From contig RCAB01000397.1 of NCBI GenBank assembly GCA_003640385.1, forward strand, positions 1 through 60,576: a stretch of 60,576 nt of DNA. The letters run 5' to 3'. The stretch's first letter is position 1. Each line of letters starts with the position of its first letter. The DNA is from Setaria digitata (Eukaryota; Nematoda; Chromadorea; Rhabditida; Setariidae). The translations under genes were made by a program, and so were the position numbers. Below, one piece after another: positions 37,301-48,659 of the stretch. The notes beneath the pieces are model-generated. The model did not search any database. It saw only the letters and a list, made by a program, of their open reading frames with translations, and was not told the DNA's origin.

Positions 37301-38586
37301 TTCAAAAATTCCAAATTAACTTAATCACAATATTTATTATTATATTAATTTAATTCAGAACCATATAGTCTACATCCAAAGTCTGAAGACAATTTTATTT
37401 CCAACATTTGGACATGAAATATTTCCATAAGTTTTTCTTTCAGAAATCTGACGAATAAATAAATACCTCAATCACTGAATAGTGCTGCTTTTCTTCAGTT
37501 TCATCATTTGTGCTACATGTTGGTAGAGATGACATTTTGGTACTTAAATTTGTTATACTTTTAATGTTGCTATTATCAATCGATTCATGAGTGACTCCTA
37601 AAAAGTTAACAATTATTTAGACGGTGATGAACTTTTTTCAAATATTTTTCTGTTGCTTTTTAGGCATATTATAAAACAATGTAATGTAAATAATTGAAAT
37701 AATGTAATTAATATAATATAGTTTATATGTGAATGAATTCCACCACACTGATTTTTCTCTTGCTGCTCAACATTATCACTTAAATTTCATCATCAAGGCT
37801 GTATAGTAGTAGCACACTGTAACATTCATTTTTATTTATATTTAGGAAATTTTTCGTAATTATAAATTAATTACATACCGAAACATATTTTCAAGCTTTT
37901 TCCCAAACATATTTTCAACATTTTGTAATATATTTTAAATCTTTCTTTTTTTCAAATATTTGGTTTCACACAACAACAACATCTCGCTTGCACTTATTTA
38001 CTTTTCATGGATGAATTAAATTCGAAAAAAAAAAAAAAATTATTGAAATAAATATTTTGCAGATATTACTGTAACTAGAAATGTATGATTTAATTTCTTC
38101 TTTTAGAAAAAATATAAATGACTGGTACAAACCAATAGCACTGGTCATTGATAACATCGAATCATCATGTAGCTTTTCGAATGAATTCGTAGCTCGAACT
38201 GATACAGCTGTTAAGCACTCGTCACTTCGAACTACATAGATAATACATCATTAGCACCTTTTATATTGTCCAAATTAATACTCATTTTCGCTTCCATGTT
38301 ATAATGTATTTAATTATTTTATTTCTATTTTTATTCAATTTTACAACCATTTCTTCAGTTTCAGTTTACAAATGCATCCACGTGTTTCCTGATGATATAT
38401 GCTAAGTAAAATATTTTCTAAAAAGTGATAAAATGTTTTAAAACAATATTAAGAGATATTATTTGTATTTTATCATATATCGGTCGTTATTATCTTTGAA
38501 TTATTCGGATTTTGATAGAAATTTATCTGTTTACTGGATTTTGCATCAATAAACTCTGAAGTATCCCGACTTCTCTTCTCGCTCAT
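34345..38586 (-). CDS. UBASH3/TULA-like histidine-phosphatase-fold protein, catalytic residues lost
   Basis: Eleven exons join in phase to 395 residues: 38535-38586, 38133-38231, 37467-37597, 37081-37228, 36879-36975, 36289-36349, 35702-35915, 34962-35065, 34756-34875, 34636-34682, 34345-34459. The 3' end of exon 5 uses a weak donor (at/gtcatt) and is the least certain junction. Residues 1-130 are polar, Ser/Asp-rich and probably disordered. From about 145 the order matches the UBASH3 phosphatase domain: VILMRRGE, PFDLNMP, IDPPLTN, IYSGPEMAVIQTA, TVLIAEDC. In active relatives these carry RHGE, ..SPALRCVQTA and VSHG. Here the first catalytic His is Arg153, the Arg of the QTA block is Ala232 and the second His is Asp321; only Arg152 is kept. 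I infer a pseudo-phosphatase, perhaps a binding or scaffold protein. There is no UBA or SH3 domain. Family confidence is good; function is unknown. Confidence 0.85.
35396..35565. repeat. Direct repeat flanking an N (assembly seam)
   Basis: About 82 bases at 35396-35477 recur almost exactly at 35483-35565, with the single N at 35478 between them. It lies inside an intron of the UBASH3-like gene, so coding is unaffected but the intron is probably about 87 bases too long. Confidence 0.85.
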
Positions 38587-38910
38587 TATTTTTGTACTTT
38601 GACAACTCTTAGCTATAAATGATCACCGCCGTACAGAAACCTTTTCGACAAACTAGATGCATAACTGCAATCATAAATCAAGAATTTATGTCTCTGCATG
38701 TCTTACATAAAAATCCAAATTTGCATATTGATTGATAATTAGTGATATGACAATTCTTCGCAAAACAAATCTCAAGCAGAAGGGAAGAGGATGAAAGTAT
38801 CATAAACTTTAAGCATCCTATGGTAAATTACTGTGAGGCTAATTAAGATCAGCTGTGTCAATCAATATTCGCTGCAGGCAGGTATAGTTTAAAACCGGAT
38901 GATCACTTTC
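38587..38910. promoter_or_regulatory. Short shared head-to-head promoter region
   Basis: Only 334 bases separate the start codons of the minus-strand UBASH3-like gene (38586) and the plus-strand small gene (38921). Any promoters for both must lie in or near this gap. A minus-strand acceptor catttatag ends at 38613. No TATA or other named element is claimed. Confidence 0.35.
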
Positions 38911-38920
38911 CAATTTCTAG
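38911..38920 (+). promoter_or_regulatory. Probable trans-splice acceptor of the small orphan gene
   Basis: caatttctag abuts the ATG directly, leaving no 5' UTR apart from an added spliced leader. Confidence 0.55.
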
Positions 38921-39184
38921 ATGTCTAACGACGCTTTCTTCGTCAACGGAGACAAGACTGTCGGCAGAAATGTCACTGCCAATATGGAATTGATGATGTC
39001 AATTATGAGTAGGGACCCATATATCCAGAGAAAGTTAGTATGTGCTAAGCTTTTTCTTAAGCTTATTTTTTCACCTTTTTTTGAAATAAAATCTAAACTT
39101 ATCTCAATAACTTTTATTTTCCATAGAAACAATTTTCAATTAATAAACAAAACATACGTGGTGCTTCCACAGCCAGCATACTGA
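38921..39184 (+). CDS. Small two-exon orphan protein
   Basis: An acceptor abuts the ATG. Exon 1 (38921-39033) ends at aaa/gttagt, and exon 2 (39127-39184) follows ttttccatag and ends at TGA. The spliced product is 56 residues. It begins MSNDAFFVNGDKTVGRN, has MELMMSIMSRDPYIQRK in the middle and ends TYVVLPQPAY. The 93-base intron is a multiple of three and has no stop in frame, so an unspliced message would encode 87 residues. No signal peptide, membrane segment or domain is recognised. Exon 1 composition is clearly coding-like (gacgctttcttcgtcaacgg). I cannot name it. It could be a conserved nematode microprotein. Confidence 0.5.
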   Translation: MSNDAFFVNGDKTVGRNVTANMELMMSIMSRDPYIQRKLVCAKLFLKLIFSPFFEIKSKLISITFIFHRNNFQLINKTYVVLPQPAY

Positions 39185-39640
39185 AAGCTTACCAGAGAAA
39201 CTAAACTGCAGAAAAGGAGTGATTGTGTAAGCTTGTTTTTAACAAAAATCTATCACAGCACCACAAACTTCTACAACTTTGTAACAGATGATTCGAACAT
39301 TCACTGACAACATACCTAGCACATAAATACTGCAGTATATGTATAAAGAAAAAATCACAAGAACTCCCTTTAGGGGATCTTTCATCGGTTCGTTTTTAAC
39401 TGAAATTGTTGACGTTAGCTTACTTATAAGTATTTCACTATCAACATCTCCTTGTAACCAGCTTAATCATCGAATTCAGCACTACTATTTTCAAATTTTC
39501 TTTTTTTATTTGATGATTAAAGTTAGAATTGTCAAATTATTGGCATCCTAGTCAATTATGAAGAAGAATCAATTTTTTCATGTTGATAAATTCCGGAATT
39601 TTTTTATTCAATAATAAATATGAAAAAACAAAGTATGAAC
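39185..39640. other. Convergent 3' gap
   Basis: Lies between the small plus-strand gene and the 3' end of the MTCH2 gene. It is AT-rich. A 70-codon frame at 39339-39551 has no supporting sites. Nothing else is seen. Confidence 0.5.
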
Positions 39641-42313
39641 TTACACGAAGTGCTTATTAGCAGCGTACAGTTCGTGATCAGGGCCAACACTGACAGCTCC
39701 ACAATGCTCACGCCAGAATATTCTAGAGCCTCTTTTTAATCCGTTAACTGGTAAGAGGTAATCATAAGCATCCTGCCATAAAGAAAAAGGTGGACTGTAA
39801 GGCAACATCGAAACCAGGAGTCTACAATGAATAATTTGCTGGAAGAGCATTAATTAAAGAATAATCAACCAATTCAAAAACTACATCATTGAATGACCGA
39901 TGAAGATTATACCAGAGGATGATGATAATACCAGAAACATAAATACCTCCACTCTACATATCGTTTTTGTTTGAAGGTTAATTTCTGTGTAAAATACTAC
40001 TCAATGCGGAGAAAATGAAGAAAGGAACTGAATACGAATAATTAGTATGTAAAAATTATCAGACAACTCACCCAGATCCTGTGACCGCCATCACTGTGGA
40101 CACCACCTGGAATGGATATGTGAAGCTGTTCACAAATACTGGCGCAATCAAATGCAACATTTTGCGTGTTGAAACGACAAAATTCTCTTCTTCCTTGTTA
40201 TTGGACCGCTGCAATTAAAATTTCCGTATCAATCTTTCGTTTGAAAATAAAAAGAACAGATTAAATATTAAATAGCGTCTAATTGGTACTGAAATATCTA
40301 TAGTGTTTTTCTTCGGAATTCAATCTCACGAAAGGAGAGAGAATCACCAAAAGTTCAGATTCAGATATAATAATGTCAACTTACAATAGCATCTTGCTGA
40401 GCACGTAATGTAATACGTTCAATACCATAAACTATGAATTGTATACCCCATATCGACATATACTCTGCAATCAGCTGCGGAATCACCCCTCTGAAACGAT
40501 GTAAATACTTCTAATAATTAAAAAGAAATTAATGGTCTAGACAATAAACTTCTAAAAAAGAGAACTGGCTTGCAAAAACATATATTAGCTTAAAATCAGA
40601 GAAATTCTGTAAACTAACGAGAACAATCCTTTCGGACCCTCTTCAATACCGATTAATCGTAAGGAGGATAACACATTATGATATTTCAGCTCACCACCAA
40701 CAATCTGCGCAATTTGCCTGATCATAATCACTGAAATTTGCGATACTTGTTAAAATCATAAATTCTAGATACTTGACGAATATTATAGATAAGCACTTCA
40801 AAGACATTTCCGATTAAAATGAACACCTGTAAATGGGCGGGAAGTGATGACAGCAACGGTGCGAGAAATACTTTCTCGAATAGCGAAACGAAGGACGCGA
40901 CGTGCACTTTCTGCATCACTCATCTCCGATTCTTCTTTATCTAGGTTAATCGGTTTTCCACCAATCTCAGGATAATGGCGATCCATATACTGAAGCGAAA
41001 TTTCTACAGTGAATATTTTTAACTGCAAAATTCCAACAAACAAAATTAAAAATATGAATTATTAAAAGGAAAAAAAATTTTAAAAAGTGCCGTTTTTTAA
41101 AAAAAATGAAAGCACTTGAAAACAAATAGAGCAATTTCCAATTAGAAAAACTCATACGATGTCCTTATGTAATAGTAAAAATCCCCTCTTATAGCATGCA
41201 TTCAATTATACAGTTTTTTCTTACTGTTCACTTTCTTTCTTTCACCTGATTTGGTTCTTAAAAATAACACTGTAAATAAACTAACAACACTTGTCGTAAC
41301 GTCAATAAGTCCAGAAGAGAACTGAGAAACCATGGAAGCATCGATGCCTGCATAGAGTTTGCGCAGTCCATGACGATCATACAGTTTTTTGGCTAAAATA
41401 AAAGAAATACTCAATTAGTCAAGTCTAATAAGAGAAAGAAAAACCACAATAAATTTTTTTACAATTCATGAAGTAGCCTAGACCAGTAAAAACATATTAG
41501 AAAGAAGAAACAACAAACACTAAAAACTATAAATTAACAGTAATAAAATTGAACTAAAACACAAACTGCAAAAAAAAAAACAGACGAAAATGCATACCAT
41601 ATTTGAAACCATTAGGGAGAAAATATGCTTCGCGGAAGAACCATAAAAATTTCCCCGGTGCCAAAGGAAATGGTTCATAACCAAGTTGAAAAAGAATTTT
41701 TACATGTGTTAACGGGTAAACAACAGCACCAATTAGTGTTTTTACAGCAATATATCGACCACGTTTCTCAACTTTCTCAGCCTATAAATGCAACTGAATT
41801 GAAGTGGTTAAAAGAAAAAAAAAGAGTAAGGTAAAGAAACACAATATCTGTCCTGAAAACAAAACACAATATAACTATATTATTCATGACAAATAATTAC
41901 GAACTAGATAAAACAAAATAAACCTGATTAATCCAATGATTAGCTAAATCGTTTACATCATCTAACCGATAATAACTGAATATATTTCTCACTTTATAAG
42001 ATATTTCTTATTCCTTACTCAATTTTCGGCCATGAGTTTGATTTCTACTTTGTGTAAGTCGTTTGGAGAACTGCTGAAGTAAACACACTTCAACTGCGTG
42101 ATCAAAACATATCACATTGGACATATCATAATCTCCAAAACTTCATCACCAAATCAACTACCAGCTCTTTCCTCTACCTTAATTCTTCTGAATCCTAAAC
42201 CTCACTCATCCTAAATTCACTTAACTTTTCATAACGCTAAAAATCATTATATGCCAACTAAATATCCTCACCTCAGCATCATCAAGTCCAAGATGTTGAC
42301 TCCAAACAGGCAT
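39641..42313 (-). CDS. MTCH2: Mitochondrial carrier homolog 2 (outer-membrane insertase)
   Basis: Eight exons join in phase: 42272-42313, 41598-41781, 41282-41392, 40827-41003, 40619-40730, 40385-40490, 40072-40208, 39641-39821. They encode 349 residues. The protein belongs to a divergent SLC25 branch that sits in the mitochondrial outer membrane; in mammals it inserts tail-anchored proteins and serves as a tBID receptor. Visible blocks are PLTHVKILFQLGYEP, RKLYAGIDASMVSQFSSG, SRTVAVITSRPFTV, EEGPKGLFSGVIPQLIAEY and FTYPFQVVSTVMAVTGSG, matching the three degenerate carrier repeats in order. Exon 3 has two usable donors: tta/gtttat (41282), which fits the human protein better, and cag/gtgaaa (41246), a stronger site that adds 12 residues in frame. 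An acceptor (gatttcag) lies 26 bases upstream of the ATG. Confidence 0.93.
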
Positions 42314-42338
42314 TTCCTTCTCGTTTCAGCACTGCACT

Positions 42339-42348
42339 CTGAAATCAA
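42339..42348 (-). promoter_or_regulatory. Probable trans-splice acceptor of MTCH2
   Basis: On the minus strand ttgatttcag ends 26 bases before the ATG, with no coding exon needed upstream. Confidence 0.5.
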
Positions 42349-43696
42349 TCCTTCTTTATTTTAATAAACCAACAATTCTCACTATTTCAGCATGTAGCAA
42401 TTTTACAATTACATCATTTTATCCTTGTTAAACTCGATTCTTGTTATAGATTAATCGAATTCCCTTCAAGAAATATAACTGCATAGCAGAATGTGTTCCA
42501 CAATTTGACAAAAATTCAAAACTAAATTTCTACATAATTTATGGTAAAATTGGAATAGTGATAACTTCTGATATGGCAATTGGAATAATCAAACAATAAT
42601 AATAATACTACCGTGAAAATGATGCAACTTATGTATCATATTTCGAATAAGCATCAACTAAATAAATATACAATGGTATAAATATTGCCTAAAAATAGAA
42701 CACTATTCATTTAAGAACACAGACATTATGCTAGCTAAGTTTGCCAAAACTTTTCCTCCACTTAAAAATACAAAAAAAAAAAAATTGAAAAACCATACAC
42801 CAGAAATCACTGTAATATCCCTAGCATAATTTACAACTATAAAGTGCTTATAAAAATCTTTTCAAGTTGTCTGAGTTAAGGTGATAAACATAGAATATCT
42901 TCCCGGGCTTTCTCGAGAACTCTCTCGTTCAGGACTCTTCTTGCTTTTTTTTTTTTTTTTTCTGTATTCCTGTGGAAACAAAAAAAAAAAAAAAAAAAAT
43001 GATAGTGATAGTACTATTTGATTGTGATAAATGATTGACAGATGCTTCGCCATAGCAATATTTTTTTCTCACGGAAAAAGCTGTAATTCAAACGACTGAA
43101 TTTTTTTTTTTTTAGCTGTAATTACCTCTTTCTAAATTATCTTCATACTAAATAGTAAAATCGTAGGAATCACTTCTCACTGATTCCATTTGTTCGTCCT
43201 TTCCCTTATTTTTCAATTTTCTTCAGTAAGTTATGTGTTCCTTTGTATTCTTAATTTTATTTTTAGATGCATAGGAAAATAATTAAATTCGTGCAGAAAT
43301 AAGCAACAGGAGGAACGAAAATCACAGGAAAATGGAAACATGAAAATCACTTCTTCGTTTATTAATCTATTAACCTAAAATGCAATCAAATGAAAGTAAA
43401 AAAATAGACTTTAAATTAAAAATACTCTTCCATCATTTCATAAAAAAGCTTACAACAAATAACAGCTCCTGTAAATACCATCCAGAATTTTCTTTTATTG
43501 TTACAACAAATAAATTTATTGACAGAAAATGGATAGTGAACGTGATAAACCCTGCTAGGGTCCAATGGGAATTTTACTAAATAACAAGCATACACGTAAC
43601 TTTCTGAACCTTTTTTTAAAATACACTAATAATTCGAATGCGAAAGAAAACAGGAAATACTGCACAGAGCGAAATAGAAAATAATCAAACTGAGAA
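42349..43696. other. Intergenic gap between TRIP4 and MTCH2
   Basis: About 1.35 kb of AT-rich DNA between two head-to-tail minus-strand genes, with poly-A/T runs near 42940-43000. Small frames at 42862-43053 (-) and 43380-43580 (+) are driven by low complexity. No gene is supported. Confidence 0.5.
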
Positions 43697-46600
43697 TCAC
43701 GCGAAAGACACCGGTTCCAGAATTTGTCTTATAACATTTCGCAACTGCTTGTCAACCTGGTAAATGCCATCCGAAGTGGGAATATGAGGAATCGGAATAA
43801 GCAGCGGTTCAAACACATCAAATATCAGCACATGCGATCCTTCAGTGCCGGAACATTCACTGTTTGAAAACTGCAAAGTATAAGTGATTGAGACGACCCA
43901 AAAATATAACTAAATATATTTGTCTGATAATGAGTTTTATAGTTTACTACTAGTTAGATTGTTAATGATGATAATGAGTTGCAGTAAAGTATTCTCATTC
44001 TCGTCAAATTAAAAGTTATGTAGCACCTGAAACTTCTGCTATATGTCGTAACATGAAACGAAGTTAGAAATCATATTACTAAATTGCTAACAAAGCTAAG
44101 GTGCTTAAATGATTCTTTAATTAGAAAAAAAAAAAAAACCTTAAAATTTCTATATGTCTGGATATCAGTTATCCTTCCTTTACTTTTAAGAAGTCAATGT
44201 CTGAAGATCTTCCACATAATAAGCTAGACTGATTTTCTCTTACTAGAAATGATAACCAAGAAAAACCCAACTACCGTAATTACTATTTAATCTATAATAT
44301 TAAACATCATTATCTTTTACAATTATCAACATTACCTTATCTTCATATTCTTCTCTTGGCAAACAGTCTCTAAGTAGTGCACGGCCTACAATAACACCTG
44401 GAGGAAATTCCGACGGAAATTCGCAGCTTTCCATACCGTCTGGAAATTTAACTATTCCACTTTCGCAATTAAAGAAAAATAGAGAGAGCTATAAATAGTG
44501 TCGAAAAGTTTCAAAAATTACAAAATCAACATTACTATTAGTCTTTTTGTTCCTTCTGTTTTGAAATTTATTCGGGAAAAAAATCACTTACAGTCCCGAA
44601 GAAAGTGTCTGCAATGTGAGATTTCCTTTTCAATATCAACCTTTGAAGCAGCTTTACTTTTCGAAGTAATTAATATTGGCCCCCTAATATCTAAATCTTC
44701 ATGCCAAGGAAAGTGCCTGTAAGTATAGATTTTAATTCTCTAGACTTCTTTTAGAAAAGGCTTCTTTTTAATTCAGGCTTAATCAACTAGTATTAGGTCT
44801 ACTGTTAAATACCATATCAATTATTGATTGTAGAACTTTTAAATGCGAAAGATAATAAACTGTATTATCATTTATTAAAGTAAAAATCGTTCACAGAAGG
44901 TATCCTGAAATTTTTGTGAGAACACATGCAAACAAAACATAAACCTTCGGAATCCATAAACTAGCAGTGTCGCCATGGGCTGAGCAATACACATTGAATA
45001 ACCTTTCCTTGCTACTTCCATATAGATCACTTCATCGCTTAACAACATAAATGCCTCATCTTCTATATCTCCTTCATTTTTGCCCTCTGGTTGGATATGC
45101 TTTTTCAACTGGTTTTTGCTATACTGAAAAAATTAAAAATTAATGAGTTCGATTAATTTCATTCAGAAGAGTTAAAACATGCCAAATCATATTCAAGATC
45201 TTTTTTCCCTTCAAATGCAACGGTAATTTCTGTGCATAGTCAAAAAAAAAAAAAAAAAGAAAATATCTTGTAAAAAAACATCTGTTATGAAGGAAGCGAA
45301 ACGTTTTTCGAACTAATTTCATAACAAATAATAATCATGTTGTAAGAACAATTAAAATTTTTTTTCTCAAACACTTGCTTCTGTTTGAAGGATCAACTTT
45401 AGTTTGCGTATTTATGTAAATNACATCTGTTATGAAGGAAGCGAAACATTTTTCGAACTTATTTCATAACAAATAATAATCATGTTGTAAGAACAATTAA
45501 AATTCTTTTTCCCAAACACTTGCTTCTGTTTGAAGGATCAACTTTAGTTTGCGTATTTATGTAAATCAACTGACTGCCAGAAACTATGATATATTTCTTT
45601 TCCTCTAGTCACACATGAAAAGAAAAGTAAGCATTAACCTTTGGTACAAATCCATCAGGAGCCCATTTCAATAAGGGTTTTGATGTTAAAGCTTGCTCCC
45701 TTCTTCTAGAAGCTAATAAAATTGACTCGATCACTGGATCACGTGTATTTTGATGGTTTTCCTTACTCTGAAATTAGGATCTGAAATACGACGCTATACG
45801 GACAAGTACCATATAAATAGCACTACAAAGAAAATTTACCAATATATCGATGGTGATTTTCATAACTAAGACATGGAATAAGTTGAGGTCAAATAACTAA
45901 TAAAATTCAATATTTTATTCTTGTTTTTTTTTTTTTTTAAATTCACTTTGCTTATCTGTTAGAAACAGATGCTTTGCTTTGTTCTTATCATGGATTTGTC
46001 ATAATGTGAACTATTGAAGAATTGCGATAATATACAGCTTGACACTTCCAATAATTGGGGCGAATAAATGCGAAGAGATAAGTTCTCTCGGCGGAGCCCA
46101 GTTTAAAAAAGCACAACGAATGAGATACAAAAGCAAATATATTAAGACCTAGTCATATTATGTCATTTCAAAATTAATTTCTTAATTCATATTTTATTTT
46201 TTTATTACGTTCATATAAAAGTAATGACGATTTCTGTTATCTCATCCAGTGGCGTTCATTCTCATATAAGTGTACTGTATTATACTGTTACTTCATATTT
46301 TTACTTTTTTCCGTAGTAATTTAAGACATTCTAACTTTCAAAAAACAATTCATAACGAGAATATGAGAGTCCCAAATATGAGAAATACCAGCCATCAGAA
46401 ATTCAAAATGAAACTGAAAGCGATTAAGAACAATTATCAAAAATCCTTGATTGCGCGAGAAAACTCGAATATTAATGTTATGAAAAAACGAGATATTTCT
46501 TGGTCGGATTACGACCCACGATCTAGATTGTGATCTACGACAAAGAGTGAACTAACAATCAGATAAATAGTACCGAAGTAAAGAAACCCAAAACATGTCC

Positions 46601-48620
46601 AGGAAATGGATGAGGTCATTAGTTCACATTTCCCCGCTACCACTTCAACTTGCTAAATCTAAAGAATCATTAAATCTGAAAGAAGTCAGTGAGATATATA
46701 AAACTATAATCTTTTAAGTTCGTAGCAGTCAAAAGTTCCAGTTACTGCAATAAGTAGTTGTATACTTAATAATTAGAACTTGGAAAAATCAAAGAACTAC
46801 ACTACACTACACTTTGCTTCATTGATCACTTGGTGTCTAGACAATTTTTAGCAAAAGAATAGTTCCAAAAAAACAATCTGCGAAGAATGCTTTCCAAAAG
46901 TTTCCCAGCCACAAAATTCAGGATTCAAGACAATATAAATAAAAAAAAATCATTCCCTGCTGTTAAAATATTTTGACTTCACTTAGGTTGAAAAAAAATA
47001 TGACTAAGCTAAATTTATCTCTCTAAAAGTACAATTTTAAGGTAATCCATTTCTAGCTTATTTGGTAGCTTTAATACACGATTAATCATCTAATAAATTA
47101 AGATCTCATTCATAACATAACGAGTCGAGCTATAGTGTCCAGAAACACAGAATATGAGGCCCTTACTTCAGAAACATTGGCTTTCTCGAAATCGAAATCA
47201 ACAACAAGAGCTCGCTGTTGTCGAGCTCGTAATTCTTTTAATTCTTCTTTACGAGCCATTATAGCGTCGCGTTCCTATAAACTATAAATTATATATGCGA
47301 AAAAAGACTGCTTATAGGTGAAACGATGAGGCGAGATCAGTACATCCGAATCACTCAACTAAAACAGTCAAACAAAATGTTTCTGGGTTTAGGATCATCC
47401 ACCAATCCATAAGACCATGGTAAAACTTCATCACCACCAAAAAATACAAAAAAAAAAAAAAAAAAAAAAAGAGAATTAAATAAGTTCAGCGTTCAGTAAA
47501 CGACATTACTAACCGCTTTTGTCAAATAAATGTTATTTTCCATATTATAATAATCCGATTCCAGATCATGAACCCGTGATCTTAATTCCCTAAAACTCTT
47601 TTGTTATGTATATAAATTTTCTGCAAAACTAGTTTCGCTTTTTTTTTTCAGTAAAGATACGCGGACCAAGCAATTACTTTGTCAGTGAAAAGATACTGAC
47701 ATGAACGGATATCACAGTTTAAAACTTAAAATATCGGAATAAACCCACGTATCTGCATCTGCTGCCAATAATTTATTTTTGTACTGCTCAGCTTTTATTA
47801 ATGAATTGCCGACTGAGGCTAAAGAAAATGCTCGGTTATCGATAGCTTTATCATCATCGGATCCCATTAATTTGTTGTAAAGTGCAATTGACTTTCTTGA
47901 TTTACAACTTAAAATCTGAAATATGCTGTTTAGCAAATTATTCTGAGAGTTAGAGAGATCTTATCGAATTAATTTTTCTAAAAAGAAGATCGTAAAAACA
48001 GCAGAGGATATATTTACTTATCTTTCAAAATTTAGAGCAAATGGAACATTTACTATTCATATGGCAATCCCCCATCATTACAATCTGTGATACATAGAAT
48101 TTTTACTAAATGAACTTCAATCCACGAATTACCATTTAGATCATAACATTTTCAACGTTTCCAAAATCTCTTCGAATTCTTTCCCCATTACAAATGACCC
48201 CTTCATTCACTAAGAAACTGAACTGGAAGATTTAAAAACAAGTGGTAAAAAGAAAAAAAAACGAAAAATTACTTCTCGTTCTTCTCGAGTGCAAACAAGT
48301 TCACCACAAAACATACACGGTCCACTACCTTCCTGTTCGCATACCACACGTCCGCAGCTCAAGCAATTTCGAATTAACCTATGAATTCGAGCTTGACAAT
48401 CACAGCGGTGCCTTCCTAAAAATTTTACATTATATTTGTAACAATTTAATAAATTATCAAAAGAAATAGTGAGACGTCTTAAGTTAAACCTACCTTGCCG
48501 TAATCTATCAGCAGGATTTGTGTTCTTCAGTGTTACACGAATATTTGGCTTTTGTTGATGAGAATGACTTTCACTCAGTGATTCCGCTAATGATTTCAGC
48601 GAATGACTCTGTCGGCTCAT
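43697..48620 (-). CDS. TRIP4: Activating signal cointegrator 1 (TRIP4/ASC-1)
   Basis: Ten exons join in phase to 443 residues: 48494-48620, 48273-48415, 47749-47915, 47514-47589, 47167-47274, 45639-45767, 44945-45123, 44592-44716, 44336-44439, 43697-43870. The C2HC5 zinc finger (about 47-84: CDCQARIHRL, NCLSCGRVVCEQEGSGPC, MFCGELVC) is intact and diagnostic. A Lys/Glu-rich helical linker follows. A C-terminal ASCH domain spans about 288-435 (YSMCIAQPMATLLVYGFRR, PGVIVGRALLRDC). Known of the family: scaffold of the ASC-1 complex, acting in nuclear-receptor coactivation and in the rescue of collided ribosomes. Compared with human TRIP4 (about 580 residues), the region before the zinc finger is short. 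I chose the ATG at 48620 because a likely trans-splice acceptor (tatatctag) lies between it and the in-frame ATG at 48659. A missed upstream exon remains possible. Confidence 0.93.
45278..45566. repeat. Direct repeat flanking an N (assembly seam)
   Basis: About 144 bases at 45278-45421 recur with only a few changes at 45423-45566, around the single N at 45422. It lies in an intron of TRIP4. This is probably an unmerged overlap of two contigs. Confidence 0.9.
46270..46533 (+). other. Antisense open frame inside the largest TRIP4 intron
   Basis: The 1.4-kb intron 45768-47166 contains, on the opposite strand, a frame that becomes non-repetitive after the acceptor-like cttttttccgtag (ending about 46316) and continues to TGA at 46531-46533. 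It is basic and polar, with ATGs inside (MRVPNMRNTSHQKFKMK) and the end WSDYDPRSRL. No domain is recognised and no second exon is evident. It may be a nested gene, a retrocopy fragment or chance. Confidence 0.2.
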
Positions 48621-48633
48621 AACGATAATATGT

Positions 48634-48642
48634 CTAGATATA
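48634..48642 (-). promoter_or_regulatory. Probable trans-splice acceptor of TRIP4
   Basis: On the minus strand tatatctag ends 13 bases before the ATG at 48620 and after the in-frame ATG at 48659. It favours the inner start. Confidence 0.45.
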
Positions 48643-48659
48643 CTATCACATAGATTCAT

